Assembly (NCBI GenBank): GCA_964555935.1
Contig: CAZKUN010000415.1
Coordinates: 1-5,253 of the forward strand
DNA length: 5,253 nucleotides
Direction of reading: 5' to 3'
Source of the DNA: CAZKUN01 sp964555935
Lineage (GTDB): Bacteria > Armatimonadota > Zipacnadia > Zipacnadales > VGFC01
Under the pieces are notes generated by a model. The model searched no databases. It was given only the letters and a program-made list of their open reading frames with translations, and was not told the DNA's origin. Positions 1-5,253 of the stretch are shown in pieces. A program made the translations under genes and the position numbers. Positions within the stretch are counted from its first letter, which is position 1. Each line of letters starts with the position of its first letter.

Positions 1-516
1 CTCGCGGCGGTAGTGCTCCGCTCGAGAGACCGCAACGCTCGCCAGTGCAGCCAGCACGGTCACGAGGCGCTGATCTTCGTCGGTGAACGCATCGGGCTCG
101 CCGCTCTCGATGTTGAGGACGCCGCGGAGGCGATCGCCGCTGCGGATGAGAGGCACCGCCAACTCGCTCATGACGTCATCGAAGAGAGGATAGTAGTATT
201 GGTCCTGCGATACATCGCCGGTGGAGTAAGGCTGGCCCGTCGTGGCGACGAGGCCGATGATCCCCTGATGGACACCCGAGCCCGCGCGAAGCCGCTCTTT
301 CTTCTTGGCCTCTGTCCAACCCTCGCCGGCGACGACTTGGATGACCAACTCTCCGTTACGCCGGTCTACCAAACCAAGCAGCGCGCGGGTCGCCTTGGTC
401 GCCTCCAGGCAGGCATCAAGGACCGCCTGCAAAACCCCTTCGGGATCCGTGCGGGCGGTGATGAGGCGGGCGGCTATCTCAAGCGCATGTTGTTCGGCGG
501 GAATCTCAGGTCGCAT
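1..516 (-). CDS. GAF-domain protein, N-terminal part (cut by the window edge)
   Basis: An open frame runs from the ATG at 516 to the left edge without a stop, giving 172 residues of an incomplete protein. Residues about 10-168 form a GAF domain, a small-molecule or redox/light-sensing fold common in signalling proteins. Visible family features are the N-terminal helices with LEATKATRALLGLVD (37-51), GIIGLVATTGQPYSTGDV (85-102), SELAVPL (117-123), GVLNIES (132-138), AFTDEDQRLVTVLA (143-156) and a final helix ending AEHYRRE. No ligand-binding cysteine typical of phytochrome-like GAFs is apparent. What follows is outside the window: a histidine kinase, another GAF or PAS domain, a cyclase or a phosphatase are all possible. 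The ATG is the first reasonable start and agrees with the domain boundary, but the bases before it (CTTCCCTCTG) contain no Shine-Dalgarno sequence. It lies 102 bases from azoR. Confidence 0.85.
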   Translation of the reverse strand, partial: MRPEIPAEQHALEIAARLITARTDPEGVLQAVLDACLEATKATRALLGLVDRRNGELVIQVVAGEGWTEAKKKERLRAGSGVHQGIIGLVATTGQPYSTGDVSQDQYYYPLFDDVMSELAVPLIRSGDRLRGVLNIESGEPDAFTDEDQRLVTVLAALASVAVSRAEHYRRE

Positions 517-560
517 CAGAGGGAAGTTTCTACGCGATGGGGCCGGGTGCCTGCTCGCGC

Positions 561-590
561 GACGGCGACAGGCGAGGACGCCTGTCCTAC
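561..590 (-). repeat. GTAG-type REP-like palindromic element, copy 1 (between azoR and the GAF gene)
   Basis: On the minus strand a GTAG head (590-587) leads directly into a perfect eight-base hairpin, GACAGGCG-TCCT-CGCCTGTC (586-567), followed by GCCGTC and a further GCG. Head, hairpin and CGCCGTCGC tail line up with the element on the far side of azoR. The hairpin sits about 30 bases after the azoR stop and could stabilise or end that transcript, but no T-run follows. A dispersed REP element is the preferred reading; a plain transcript-end hairpin is the alternative. Confidence 0.5.
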
Positions 591-618
591 GACTGCGATG
601 CGACACGAGCGCCGAGCG

Positions 619-1251
619 CTAGAATGCAGCGGCGGCTTCGGTGGCTTCGGCCTCGGCGGCAGCGACCATCTCCTCGCCTACCTCGGGTCCCATCATGTCA
701 ACCGGCTCGGCGATGACGGACTTCACGTTGGTGAGGCCCATTAGCCAGAGGACGGCCTTCAGGTAAGGCAGATGGAAGTCATAGCCTGCCGTGCCCAGCT
801 CCTCGGTATAAGCGCCGCCACGGGAGCCCAGCACCATGACGGGCTTGTCGCCAACCAAGCCGAAGTAGCCCGAGTCGGGATCGTAGCTGAATGTGAGGCT
901 GGGCTGAAGGATGGTGTCGATGTACAGCTTCAGCCGGTAGGGCACGGAGAAGTTCCACATCGGCGAGACGATCACGTACTTGTCGAAGCTCTTGAAGTGC
1001 TCGGCCGAGGCGACGACCTGCTGCCAGCGCTCGGCTTCCTCGCCCTCGTGTTCTTGCATGCGCATGACGCGATACTTGCCCTCGGCGGCGAGGGCGTCGA
1101 ATTCAGGGATGTCCTCGGCGAATACATCGAGCCACTCGATCTCGTCGCCGGGATTGGCCGCCTCATATGCCGCGACGAACGCGCGGGCGATCCGCATGGA
1201 ACGCGACCGCTCATCGCGGGGAGTTGCCTTGATCACCAGTACCTTGCTCAT
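619..1251 (-). CDS. azoR: FMN-dependent NADH-azoreductase / quinone reductase (AzoR type)
   Basis: This 210-residue flavodoxin-fold protein belongs to the NAD(P)H:quinone/azo reductase family; E. coli AzoR has about 201 residues. Such enzymes are cytoplasmic FMN dimers that use NAD(P)H to reduce quinones and azo compounds by two electrons, which protects against quinone stress. The first strand and phosphate loop are in VLVIKATPRDERSRS (4-18), with the SxS-type residues partly replaced. SPMWNFSVPYRLKLYID is the family's FMN-contact block (compare PMYNF in E. coli), and SRGGAY is the second flavin loop. The C-terminal LMGLTNVKSVIAEPV matches the conserved family end and is followed by a Glu/Ala-rich tail. 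The ATG at 1251 fits the family N-terminus; AGAGGA lies ten bases upstream. Longer in-frame extension toward 1512 is discarded because it runs through non-coding sequence. It is 212 bases from fixX and is probably its own transcription unit. The real substrate is unknown. Confidence 0.9.
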   Translation of the reverse strand: MSKVLVIKATPRDERSRSMRIARAFVAAYEAANPGDEIEWLDVFAEDIPEFDALAAEGKYRVMRMQEHEGEEAERWQQVVASAEHFKSFDKYVIVSPMWNFSVPYRLKLYIDTILQPSLTFSYDPDSGYFGLVGDKPVMVLGSRGGAYTEELGTAGYDFHLPYLKAVLWLMGLTNVKSVIAEPVDMMGPEVGEEMVAAAEAEATEAAAAF

Positions 1252-1295
1252 TGCTCGACCATCCTCTCGGTGAGGTGCTCGCACGTGGTGGGCCT

Positions 1296-1314
1296 GTGTT
1301 CCTAGATTCAACAC
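1296..1314. promoter_or_regulatory. Inverted repeat GTGTT-N9-AACAC in the azoR leader; possible operator
   Basis: A perfect five-base inverted repeat with a nine-base, AT-richer centre lies 45 bases upstream of the azoR start codon. Spacing and position would suit a dimeric repressor near the promoter. No convincing -35/-10 pair could be placed around it, and a five-base arm can occur by chance, so the call is weak. Confidence 0.25.
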
Positions 1315-1370
1315 TGCGCGGTTCCGGGGTGACCTTGCGGAGTCACGTGCGCGGCGATAGCGGCGAACGG

Positions 1371-1394
1371 CGTCGGGGTTGAAACCCCTCTTAC
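1371..1394 (-). repeat. GTAG-type REP-like palindromic element, copy 2 (between fixX and azoR)
   Basis: On the minus strand a GTAA head (1394-1391) and GA are followed by the palindrome GGGGTT-TC-AACCCC (1388-1375), then GACGCCGTTCGC. This layout, including a preceding CCCCT, closely resembles REP elements that begin GTAGGAG. The same bases can form another, mutually exclusive hairpin: ACCCCT (1384-1389) with AGGGGT (1395-1400). A similar element lies on the other side of azoR. Membership in a dispersed repeat family is inferred, since only two copies can be compared here. Confidence 0.5.
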
Positions 1395-1445
1395 AGGGGT
1401 GGGCGCGGCGAGAGGCCTGGGAGGGGCAATAGAGGGTTGGAGGAC
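1395..1445 (-). terminator. C-rich, G-poor transcript stretch after fixX; possible Rho entry site
   Basis: Read on the minus strand, the 51 bases that begin about 19 bases after the fixX stop contain 29 C and only 7 G. A long unstructured C-rich, G-poor run of this kind is what Rho loads on. A short hairpin follows, but no T-run, so a Rho-independent terminator is not supported. The role is inferred from composition and position alone. Confidence 0.35.
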
Positions 1446-1463
1446 CGGCACGGACGGCACTCC

Positions 1464-1772
1464 TTACCCGTGCTTGTAGCTGAGGCCGTAGCCGCCGCGG
1501 GGGTATTCCCACTCGATGTTGTCAAATGGGCAGACGATCTTACAGACACCGCATTCGAGGCAGTTCTCGTACGCGACCTCAAGCGGGCCGTCGTCATCCC
1601 AGCGGTAGACCTCAGCCGGGCAGCATCCGATGCATGGCTTGCCGTCGCAATCGCCGCAGACAGCGTCCGAGCGCGCCTTGAGATGCGAGTTGTCCGCGTC
1701 CGTCTCGTAGCGGACGAGCCCGAGCTTGTCGGCGAGGCCCTGGTTGCCCGAATGGTACTTGCGATCGCTCAC
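1464..1772 (-). CDS. fixX: FixX/EtfX ferredoxin-like protein
   Basis: This 102-residue iron-sulfur protein is the usual partner of FixC and relays electrons between the flavoprotein and quinone. The main cluster motif is C71, C74, C77, C81 in NCLECGVCKIVCP, followed by the FixX C-terminal signature WEYPRGGYGLSY (88-99). A second cysteine set lies upstream at C39, C42, C47, C50 and C51 in CGDCDGKPCIGCCP; many FixX proteins, including the E. coli one, have lost most of these. The chosen start is the GTG at 1772. It overlaps the fixC stop by four bases, matches the pattern of the operon, and sits eight bases after a GGAGG. A second in-frame GTG directly upstream at 1775 is five bases from the same site and cannot be excluded. 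It is the last gene of the operon; a C-rich stretch and a hairpin follow the stop. Identity is very secure. Confidence 0.95.
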   Translation of the reverse strand: MSDRKYHSGNQGLADKLGLVRYETDADNSHLKARSDAVCGDCDGKPCIGCCPAEVYRWDDDGPLEVAYENCLECGVCKIVCPFDNIEWEYPRGGYGLSYKHG

Positions 1773-3070
1773 CACATTGCCCTCCCGCCCTTGATGCCAT
1801 CGGAGATCAGGCCGATCCAGCCGCGCTCGCGCAGGAACGTGCGGATGATCTTCCACTGCTTTTCGCGCTTGGATTCGTCATCCACCGTGAGCACATCGAG
1901 GGCCGCGTCGCTCGCGAGGCCGGGGTACTCTCCGAGCAGGAGCGGGTTGTCCTCGAGAAGCCTGGACGCGTCGCGGTACTTCTTCAGGTCCTTCAGCGTG
2001 GGCGCGTCGTCCCAGAGCCTCTTCTCATACGCCGACAGCGTGGCCTTGGTGAAATCGCCGGCCTGGTGGGCTTCGATGGCGGTCTCTCCGGCGAGTTTGC
2101 CGGAGGTAATAGCGTGGTTGGCACCCTCGCGGTGGACGGCGTTGACGAGCATGGCAGCGTCGCCGACGATCATGACGCCGGCGGCGTAAAGGTCGGGCAA
2201 CCTGCGGAAGCCGCCCTCGGGGATCATGTGGGCGAGGTACTCGACGGTCTCTCCGCCGTCGAGCAGCGGCGCGACCATTGGGTGAGCCTTGAACCGTTGC
2301 AGCGCATCGTAAGGGCTGAGCGCCTCATCAACCCAATCGGCGCAGATCATCCCCATGCCGACGGAGACCGTTTCGCGGTTTGTGTAGATGAACCCCGTGC
2401 CCAGGCGGTTGAGAGCGGCGTCGCCGTAGAACTCGATCGTCGCGCCCTCGTTGTCGCGGACGCCGAAGCGGTCTTCGATCGTTTTGGGATCGAGGGCGAT
2501 GACCTCTTTGCTGACGCCGGCGGCATCGTGGAGGCCAAGCTGCGTCTGCATGCCGGCAGCGATTGAGAGCTGGGGATTGACGCCCTCGGCGATAATGACG
2601 ATGGGGGCGTAGACCTCGCCCTGCTCGCGGCCGACGCGGACGCCGACGACCGCGCCGTCTTCGCGCAGGACGTCATCGACGCGAGTTTCGTTGATGATGA
2701 GAGCGCCGGCTTCCTCGGCCTTCCGGGCGAAGTAGGTGTCGAGTTTGACGCGCAGGACGGTGAACGCGTTGGCCGGCTCGTCAGCGAAACGACTGTTGCG
2801 GTAGCCCAACTTGAGCGCGGAGTCTTCGGTGAGGACCCACGCGTTCTGCTCGACGACTGCGCGCTCGAGGGGAGCGTCCTTCCAGAACTCGGGGAAGACG
2901 TCGGCCGTCGGGCGCGTGTAAAGGACGCCGCCCATGACGTTCTTTGATCCCGGCGCTTTGCCGCGCTCGATGACGATCGTGTTCAAATTGGCGTCAGCGC
3001 ACGTCTTCGCCGCCGCCAAACCGGCGGGGCCCGCGCCGACCACGATCACGTCGAACCGGTTGTCGCTCAT
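1769..3070 (-). CDS. fixC: FixC/EtfC flavoprotein, ETF:quinone oxidoreductase
   Basis: This 433-residue FAD protein belongs to the FixC/ETF-quinone oxidoreductase branch of the geranylgeranyl-reductase-like flavoproteins. It takes the high-potential electron from EtfAB and reduces membrane quinone. The N-terminal dinucleotide-binding fold is plain: VVGAGPAGLAAA (10-21), then the ribose-binding acid in VIERG (33-37). GSKNVMGGVLY (41-51) and RVKLD (107-111) are typical of the family. HMIPEGG (281-287) precedes the second FAD motif MIVGDAAMLVN (300-310), followed by HREGANHAITSGKLA (313-327). There is no signal peptide or clear transmembrane helix, so membrane contact should be peripheral, as in other family members. 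ATG at 3070 forms an ATGA overlap with the fixB stop and gives the expected MSDNRFDVIVVG start. A TTG five codons earlier is less likely. No good Shine-Dalgarno site is visible, so translation probably depends on coupling to fixB. Substrate quinone type cannot be read from the sequence. Confidence 0.95.
   Translation of the reverse strand: MSDNRFDVIVVGAGPAGLAAAKTCADANLNTIVIERGKAPGSKNVMGGVLYTRPTADVFPEFWKDAPLERAVVEQNAWVLTEDSALKLGYRNSRFADEPANAFTVLRVKLDTYFARKAEEAGALIINETRVDDVLREDGAVVGVRVGREQGEVYAPIVIIAEGVNPQLSIAAGMQTQLGLHDAAGVSKEVIALDPKTIEDRFGVRDNEGATIEFYGDAALNRLGTGFIYTNRETVSVGMGMICADWVDEALSPYDALQRFKAHPMVAPLLDGGETVEYLAHMIPEGGFRRLPDLYAAGVMIVGDAAMLVNAVHREGANHAITSGKLAGETAIEAHQAGDFTKATLSAYEKRLWDDAPTLKDLKKYRDASRLLEDNPLLLGEYPGLASDAALDVLTVDDESKREKQWKIIRTFLRERGWIGLISDGIKGGRAMW
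1778..1788 (-). promoter_or_regulatory. Ribosome binding site of fixX, inside the end of fixC
   Basis: On the minus strand the last codons of fixC contain GGGCGGGAGGG. Its GGAGG core (1785-1781) ends eight bases before the GTG at 1772 and five before the GTG at 1775. It is the strongest Shine-Dalgarno site in the operon and helps place the fixX start. The other two internal junctions have weaker sites. Confidence 0.7.
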
Positions 3071-4374
3071 TCGGTGGATACCCAACGCAACAGTCCGCGC
3101 AGATGACGCTCTTTGGCCAGTCGAGTCATCTCGGGGATGACTTCGTGGATGTCGCCAACGACGCCGTAGTCAGCGACCTCGAAAATCGGCGCCTCGGGGT
3201 CGCTGTTGATGGCAATGATGAGGTCGGCGGTCTGCATTCCGACGCGGTGCTGGATCGCTCCTGAGATTCCGCAGGCGATGTACATCCTCGGGCGGACGGT
3301 CTGACCGGTCTGGCCGACCTGATACTCGCGGGCGATCCAGTCGGCCTCGACGGCCGCGCGCGAGGCGCCCAGAACGCCGCCCAGCCCGTCGGCCAGTTCC
3401 TTGAGGAGTGCGAAGCCCTCTGGTCCGCCGACACCCCGGCCACCGGCGACGATCACCTCGGCGAACTGGAGGTTTGGCTGCTCGAGATCGTCATCGCGCG
3501 TGAACTCGACGACGGTTGCTCCGACCTCGTCCTCGCGAAGGCCCAACTCGCGCGTGACGACCTCCGCGACGCGCGCCGGATCGGGCTCGAGGGCATCCAT
3601 CACGCGCGGACGGACGGTAGCCATCTGCGGGCGATGGTTGCGCGTGAGGATCGTCGCCATGATGTTGCCACCGAAGGCGGGGCGGGTCTGGAGGAGTAGG
3701 CCCGTGCCAGGCTCGATCTCAAGCCCGGTGCAATCGGCCGTCAGCCCCGTGTGGAGATGCGTCGCAACCGCGCCAGCGAGATCGCGGCCGATGTTCGTGG
3801 CGCCGATGAGCATGATCTCGGGCTTGAATTCAGTGACGAGGTCAATGACCGCTTTGGCGTAGCTGTTGGTGCGGTAGACCTGCAGTACCGGATCATCGAT
3901 ATGGTAGGCTCTGTCGGCCCCCTGGTGGCCCGCCTCGGCGCAGAGGTGGGCGACATCGGCCCCGAGGACGACGGCGCAGAGGTCGGTGCCGAGGGCGTCG
4001 GCAAGCACGCGCCCCTGCCCAAGCAGCTCCCACGAGACGAAATGGGCGGCTCCGTCAACCTGCTCGACGGCGACCCAGACGCCGGAGTGTTCCTTCGTGG
4101 CCTCGCGGCTCTCTTCGGCCATCTCGGCGCGGCCCTTCTCGATGCGCTCGGCGAACTTCGCGGCGGCCTTCTCGCTGAGGCCCTCAAGGTGGAGGCACTC
4201 CACGGGGCACTCGGGCACGCACTTGCCGCAGGCAGTGCACTTGTCGTAGTCGATGACGGCGACGTCATCGATTACATGGATGGCGTCGAAGGGGCAGACG
4301 GCTTCGCAGCGGCCGCAGGCGATGCATTTTTCGGACTCGATGCGCAGGCGCGGCTTCTGCTTTGGTGGAGTCAC
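3067..4374 (-). CDS. fixB: Electron transfer flavoprotein alpha subunit with N-terminal 2[4Fe-4S] ferredoxin domain (FixB/EtfA)
   Basis: The product is a 435-residue ETF alpha subunit, about 100 longer than a standard EtfA. Residues 1-65 form a bacterial 2[4Fe-4S] ferredoxin module. One CxxCxxCxxxCP motif is at C17, C20, C23, C27 and a second at C46, C49, C52, C56; an extra C60 follows. Residues 66-97 are a charged, probably helical linker. The EtfA N-terminal domain spans about 98-290. The C-terminal FAD domain (about 305-435) contains AGGRGVGG (310-317), GQTGQTVRP (354-362), YIACGISGAIQH (365-376) and AINSDPEAPIFEVADYGVVGD (388-408, the family's flavin-site block). Ferredoxin-fused EtfA is known from clostridial and acetogenic complexes such as CarE and LctC, where the clusters are thought to connect to ferredoxin. 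The GTG start at 4374 overlaps the fixA stop, with a G-rich stretch just upstream as a possible ribosome site. The stop overlaps fixC. The fold is certain; the direction of electron flow through the clusters is inference. Confidence 0.96.
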   Translation of the reverse strand: MTPPKQKPRLRIESEKCIACGRCEAVCPFDAIHVIDDVAVIDYDKCTACGKCVPECPVECLHLEGLSEKAAAKFAERIEKGRAEMAEESREATKEHSGVWVAVEQVDGAAHFVSWELLGQGRVLADALGTDLCAVVLGADVAHLCAEAGHQGADRAYHIDDPVLQVYRTNSYAKAVIDLVTEFKPEIMLIGATNIGRDLAGAVATHLHTGLTADCTGLEIEPGTGLLLQTRPAFGGNIMATILTRNHRPQMATVRPRVMDALEPDPARVAEVVTRELGLREDEVGATVVEFTRDDDLEQPNLQFAEVIVAGGRGVGGPEGFALLKELADGLGGVLGASRAAVEADWIAREYQVGQTGQTVRPRMYIACGISGAIQHRVGMQTADLIIAINSDPEAPIFEVADYGVVGDIHEVIPEMTRLAKERHLRGLLRWVSTE

Positions 4375-5204
4375 GCGTCGCCCCCGCTCTTGCCGAGCGT
4401 CTGGGCACGGGTCATGATGGCATCAACGAGGGCCTCGGCCGCGACTTCGGGGCGGTCATCCGGTCCCGCGACGATCTCGCCTTTGGGTCGGGTGGGAGGC
4501 GCGAAGATACTGCCGACGGACGTGGGGGAGCCATCGAGGCCGAGGTACTGGTCTTCCACGTCGAGATCGGCGACCGTCCAGACTTCGGGCTGGAATCTGG
4601 CGGCGCGGATCATGTTGGGCATGGTGGCGTAGCGGACTTCGTTGAGGGCTTCCATGCATGTCAGCAATGCCGGGAGCCTGGCGACGACGGTCTCAACGCC
4701 GCCCTCGAGCCGCCGCTTCAGCCTGATCTGGCGGTCGTCAATCTTGACCTCATCGACCCCGACGACGTAGGTTAGCTGCGTGAAGCCGAGCCGCTGGGCC
4801 ATGCCCGGTCCAACTTGCGCCGTGTCGCCGTCGATGGCCTGGCGACCGCAGAAGACGATGTCGAGGGGGCCGTCTTGCTCCAGTCGGCGGATCGCGGCGG
4901 CGAGGGTGTAGCTCGTGGCGTACGTGTCGGCGCCGGCGAAGGCTCGATCGCTGACCAGAACGCCTCGGTCGGCGCCGAGCGCGATGCAGCGCCGGAGCAC
5001 GTCTACAGCCTGAGGCGGCCCCATGGAGATCGCAGTGACGGTTGCCCCGTAGCGTTCTTTCAACTGAACGGCGGCCTCAGCCGCGTGGCCGTCTTCGGGA
5101 TTCAGGATCGACGGGACGCCCTCACGCACGAGCGTGTTGGTTTCGGGATCGATGCGGACTTCGGTTGTATCTGGGACCTGCTTTACGCAGACGGCTATGT
5201 TCAT
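4371..5204 (-). CDS. fixA: Electron transfer flavoprotein beta subunit (FixA/EtfB), bifurcating type
   Basis: This is the 277-residue beta subunit of an electron transfer flavoprotein, a normal length for the family. It pairs with the alpha subunit encoded next and, in bifurcating members, holds the FAD that takes a hydride from NADH and splits the two electrons. The N-terminus MNIAVCVKQVPDT is a classic EtfB start. NPEDGHAAEAAV (35-46), MGPP (61-64) and CGRQAIDGDTAQVGP (119-133) follow. The last motif is the Fix/bifurcating version; AMP-binding mitochondrial-type ETFs carry a DDDxNQTGQ-like sequence there. The ATG at 5204 was chosen because the family start falls exactly there. The frame stays open to a GTG at 5252, but those 16 extra residues have no family match. 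GGAG lies only three bases before the ATG, so the ribosome site is weak. The stop overlaps the GTG of the next gene by four bases. Identity is very secure; the bifurcating role is inferred from motif and context. Confidence 0.96.
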   Translation of the reverse strand: MNIAVCVKQVPDTTEVRIDPETNTLVREGVPSILNPEDGHAAEAAVQLKERYGATVTAISMGPPQAVDVLRRCIALGADRGVLVSDRAFAGADTYATSYTLAAAIRRLEQDGPLDIVFCGRQAIDGDTAQVGPGMAQRLGFTQLTYVVGVDEVKIDDRQIRLKRRLEGGVETVVARLPALLTCMEALNEVRYATMPNMIRAARFQPEVWTVADLDVEDQYLGLDGSPTSVGSIFAPPTRPKGEIVAGPDDRPEVAAEALVDAIMTRAQTLGKSGGDA

Positions 5205-5253
5205 GGACTCCGCCAGTTCCGGTAATGCAATCGCGTCCACACTTCTCAACACC

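Noticed and set aside
13..744. Plus-strand open frame of 243 residues
   Set aside because: It lies antisense to the GAF gene and the end of azoR, has no recognisable domain and is low in complexity. Long antisense frames are expected in GC-rich coding DNA.
772..1305. Plus-strand open frame of 177 residues over azoR
   Set aside because: It is antisense to a clear flavodoxin-fold gene and has no family resemblance.
1282..1349. Two CACGTG hexamers in the azoR leader
   Set aside because: They are 62 bases apart with little shared flanking sequence. Short palindromes of this type occur by chance in GC-rich DNA, and no bacterial regulator is implied by them alone.
1252..1512. N-terminal extension of azoR by about 87 residues
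   Set aside because: The extension passes through the palindromic element and overlaps the end of fixX. It is rich in Arg and Pro without a domain, and the AzoR family begins at the internal ATG.
3751..4632. Plus-strand open frame of 293 residues
   Set aside because: It is antisense to fixB and fixA, which are certain genes. Its composition is what the complementary strand of their codons would give.
5221..5249. Possible promoter TTGAGA-N17-ATTACC before fixA
   Set aside because: The -35-like hexamer is good, but the -10-like hexamer matches poorly and the region is cut off four bases further upstream. It is not strong enough to annotate.
1..5253. CRISPR array, tRNA, rRNA or insertion sequence
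   Set aside because: No regularly spaced repeats, tRNA-like cloverleaf, rRNA sequence or transposase fragment was found on either strand by reading.

Overview
The window is GC-rich (roughly 60-65% by eye) and compact. Shine-Dalgarno-like sites, GTG starts and four-base gene overlaps point to a bacterium. The phylum cannot be fixed from this sequence; a respiring or facultative high-GC lineage that uses a quinone fits the gene content. All six supported genes lie on the minus strand, so the biological reading order runs from the right end to the left.

Positions 5204 to 1464 hold a complete four-gene operon for a Fix/EtfABCX electron-transfer complex. In transcription order these are the ETF beta subunit (fixA/etfB), an ETF alpha subunit with a built-in two-cluster ferredoxin domain (fixB/etfA), a flavoprotein quinone oxidoreductase (fixC/etfC) and its small ferredoxin-like partner (fixX/etfX). 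Each junction is a stop/start overlap of exactly four bases (GTGA, ATGA, GTGA). The EtfB sequence has the motif typical of bifurcating ETFs rather than of AMP-binding ones. The best reading is a membrane-associated enzyme that oxidises NADH, sends one electron through FixC/FixX to quinone, and sends the other to low-potential ferredoxin or flavodoxin. No nif gene is in the window, so a link to nitrogen fixation cannot be claimed; the reduced ferredoxin may serve other biosynthesis.

After fixX comes a 212-base gap (1463-1252). It contains a C-rich, G-poor transcript stretch, a short palindromic element, and the leader of the next gene with a small inverted repeat. Positions 1251-619 encode an FMN-dependent NADH-azoreductase/quinone reductase of the AzoR type. 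A 102-base gap (618-517) with a strong hairpin follows. A GAF-domain protein then starts at 516 and runs off the left edge; it is probably the N-terminal part of a signalling protein.

The most unexpected non-coding signal is a pair of similar palindromic elements, one on each side of azoR and in the same orientation. Each has a GTAG or GTAA head, a hairpin and a CGCCGT(T)CGC tail. They resemble the GTAG-type REP sequences mobilised by RAYT transposases. The window holds no wholly new gene system; the notable protein architecture is the ferredoxin-fused EtfA inside a full FixABCX operon.
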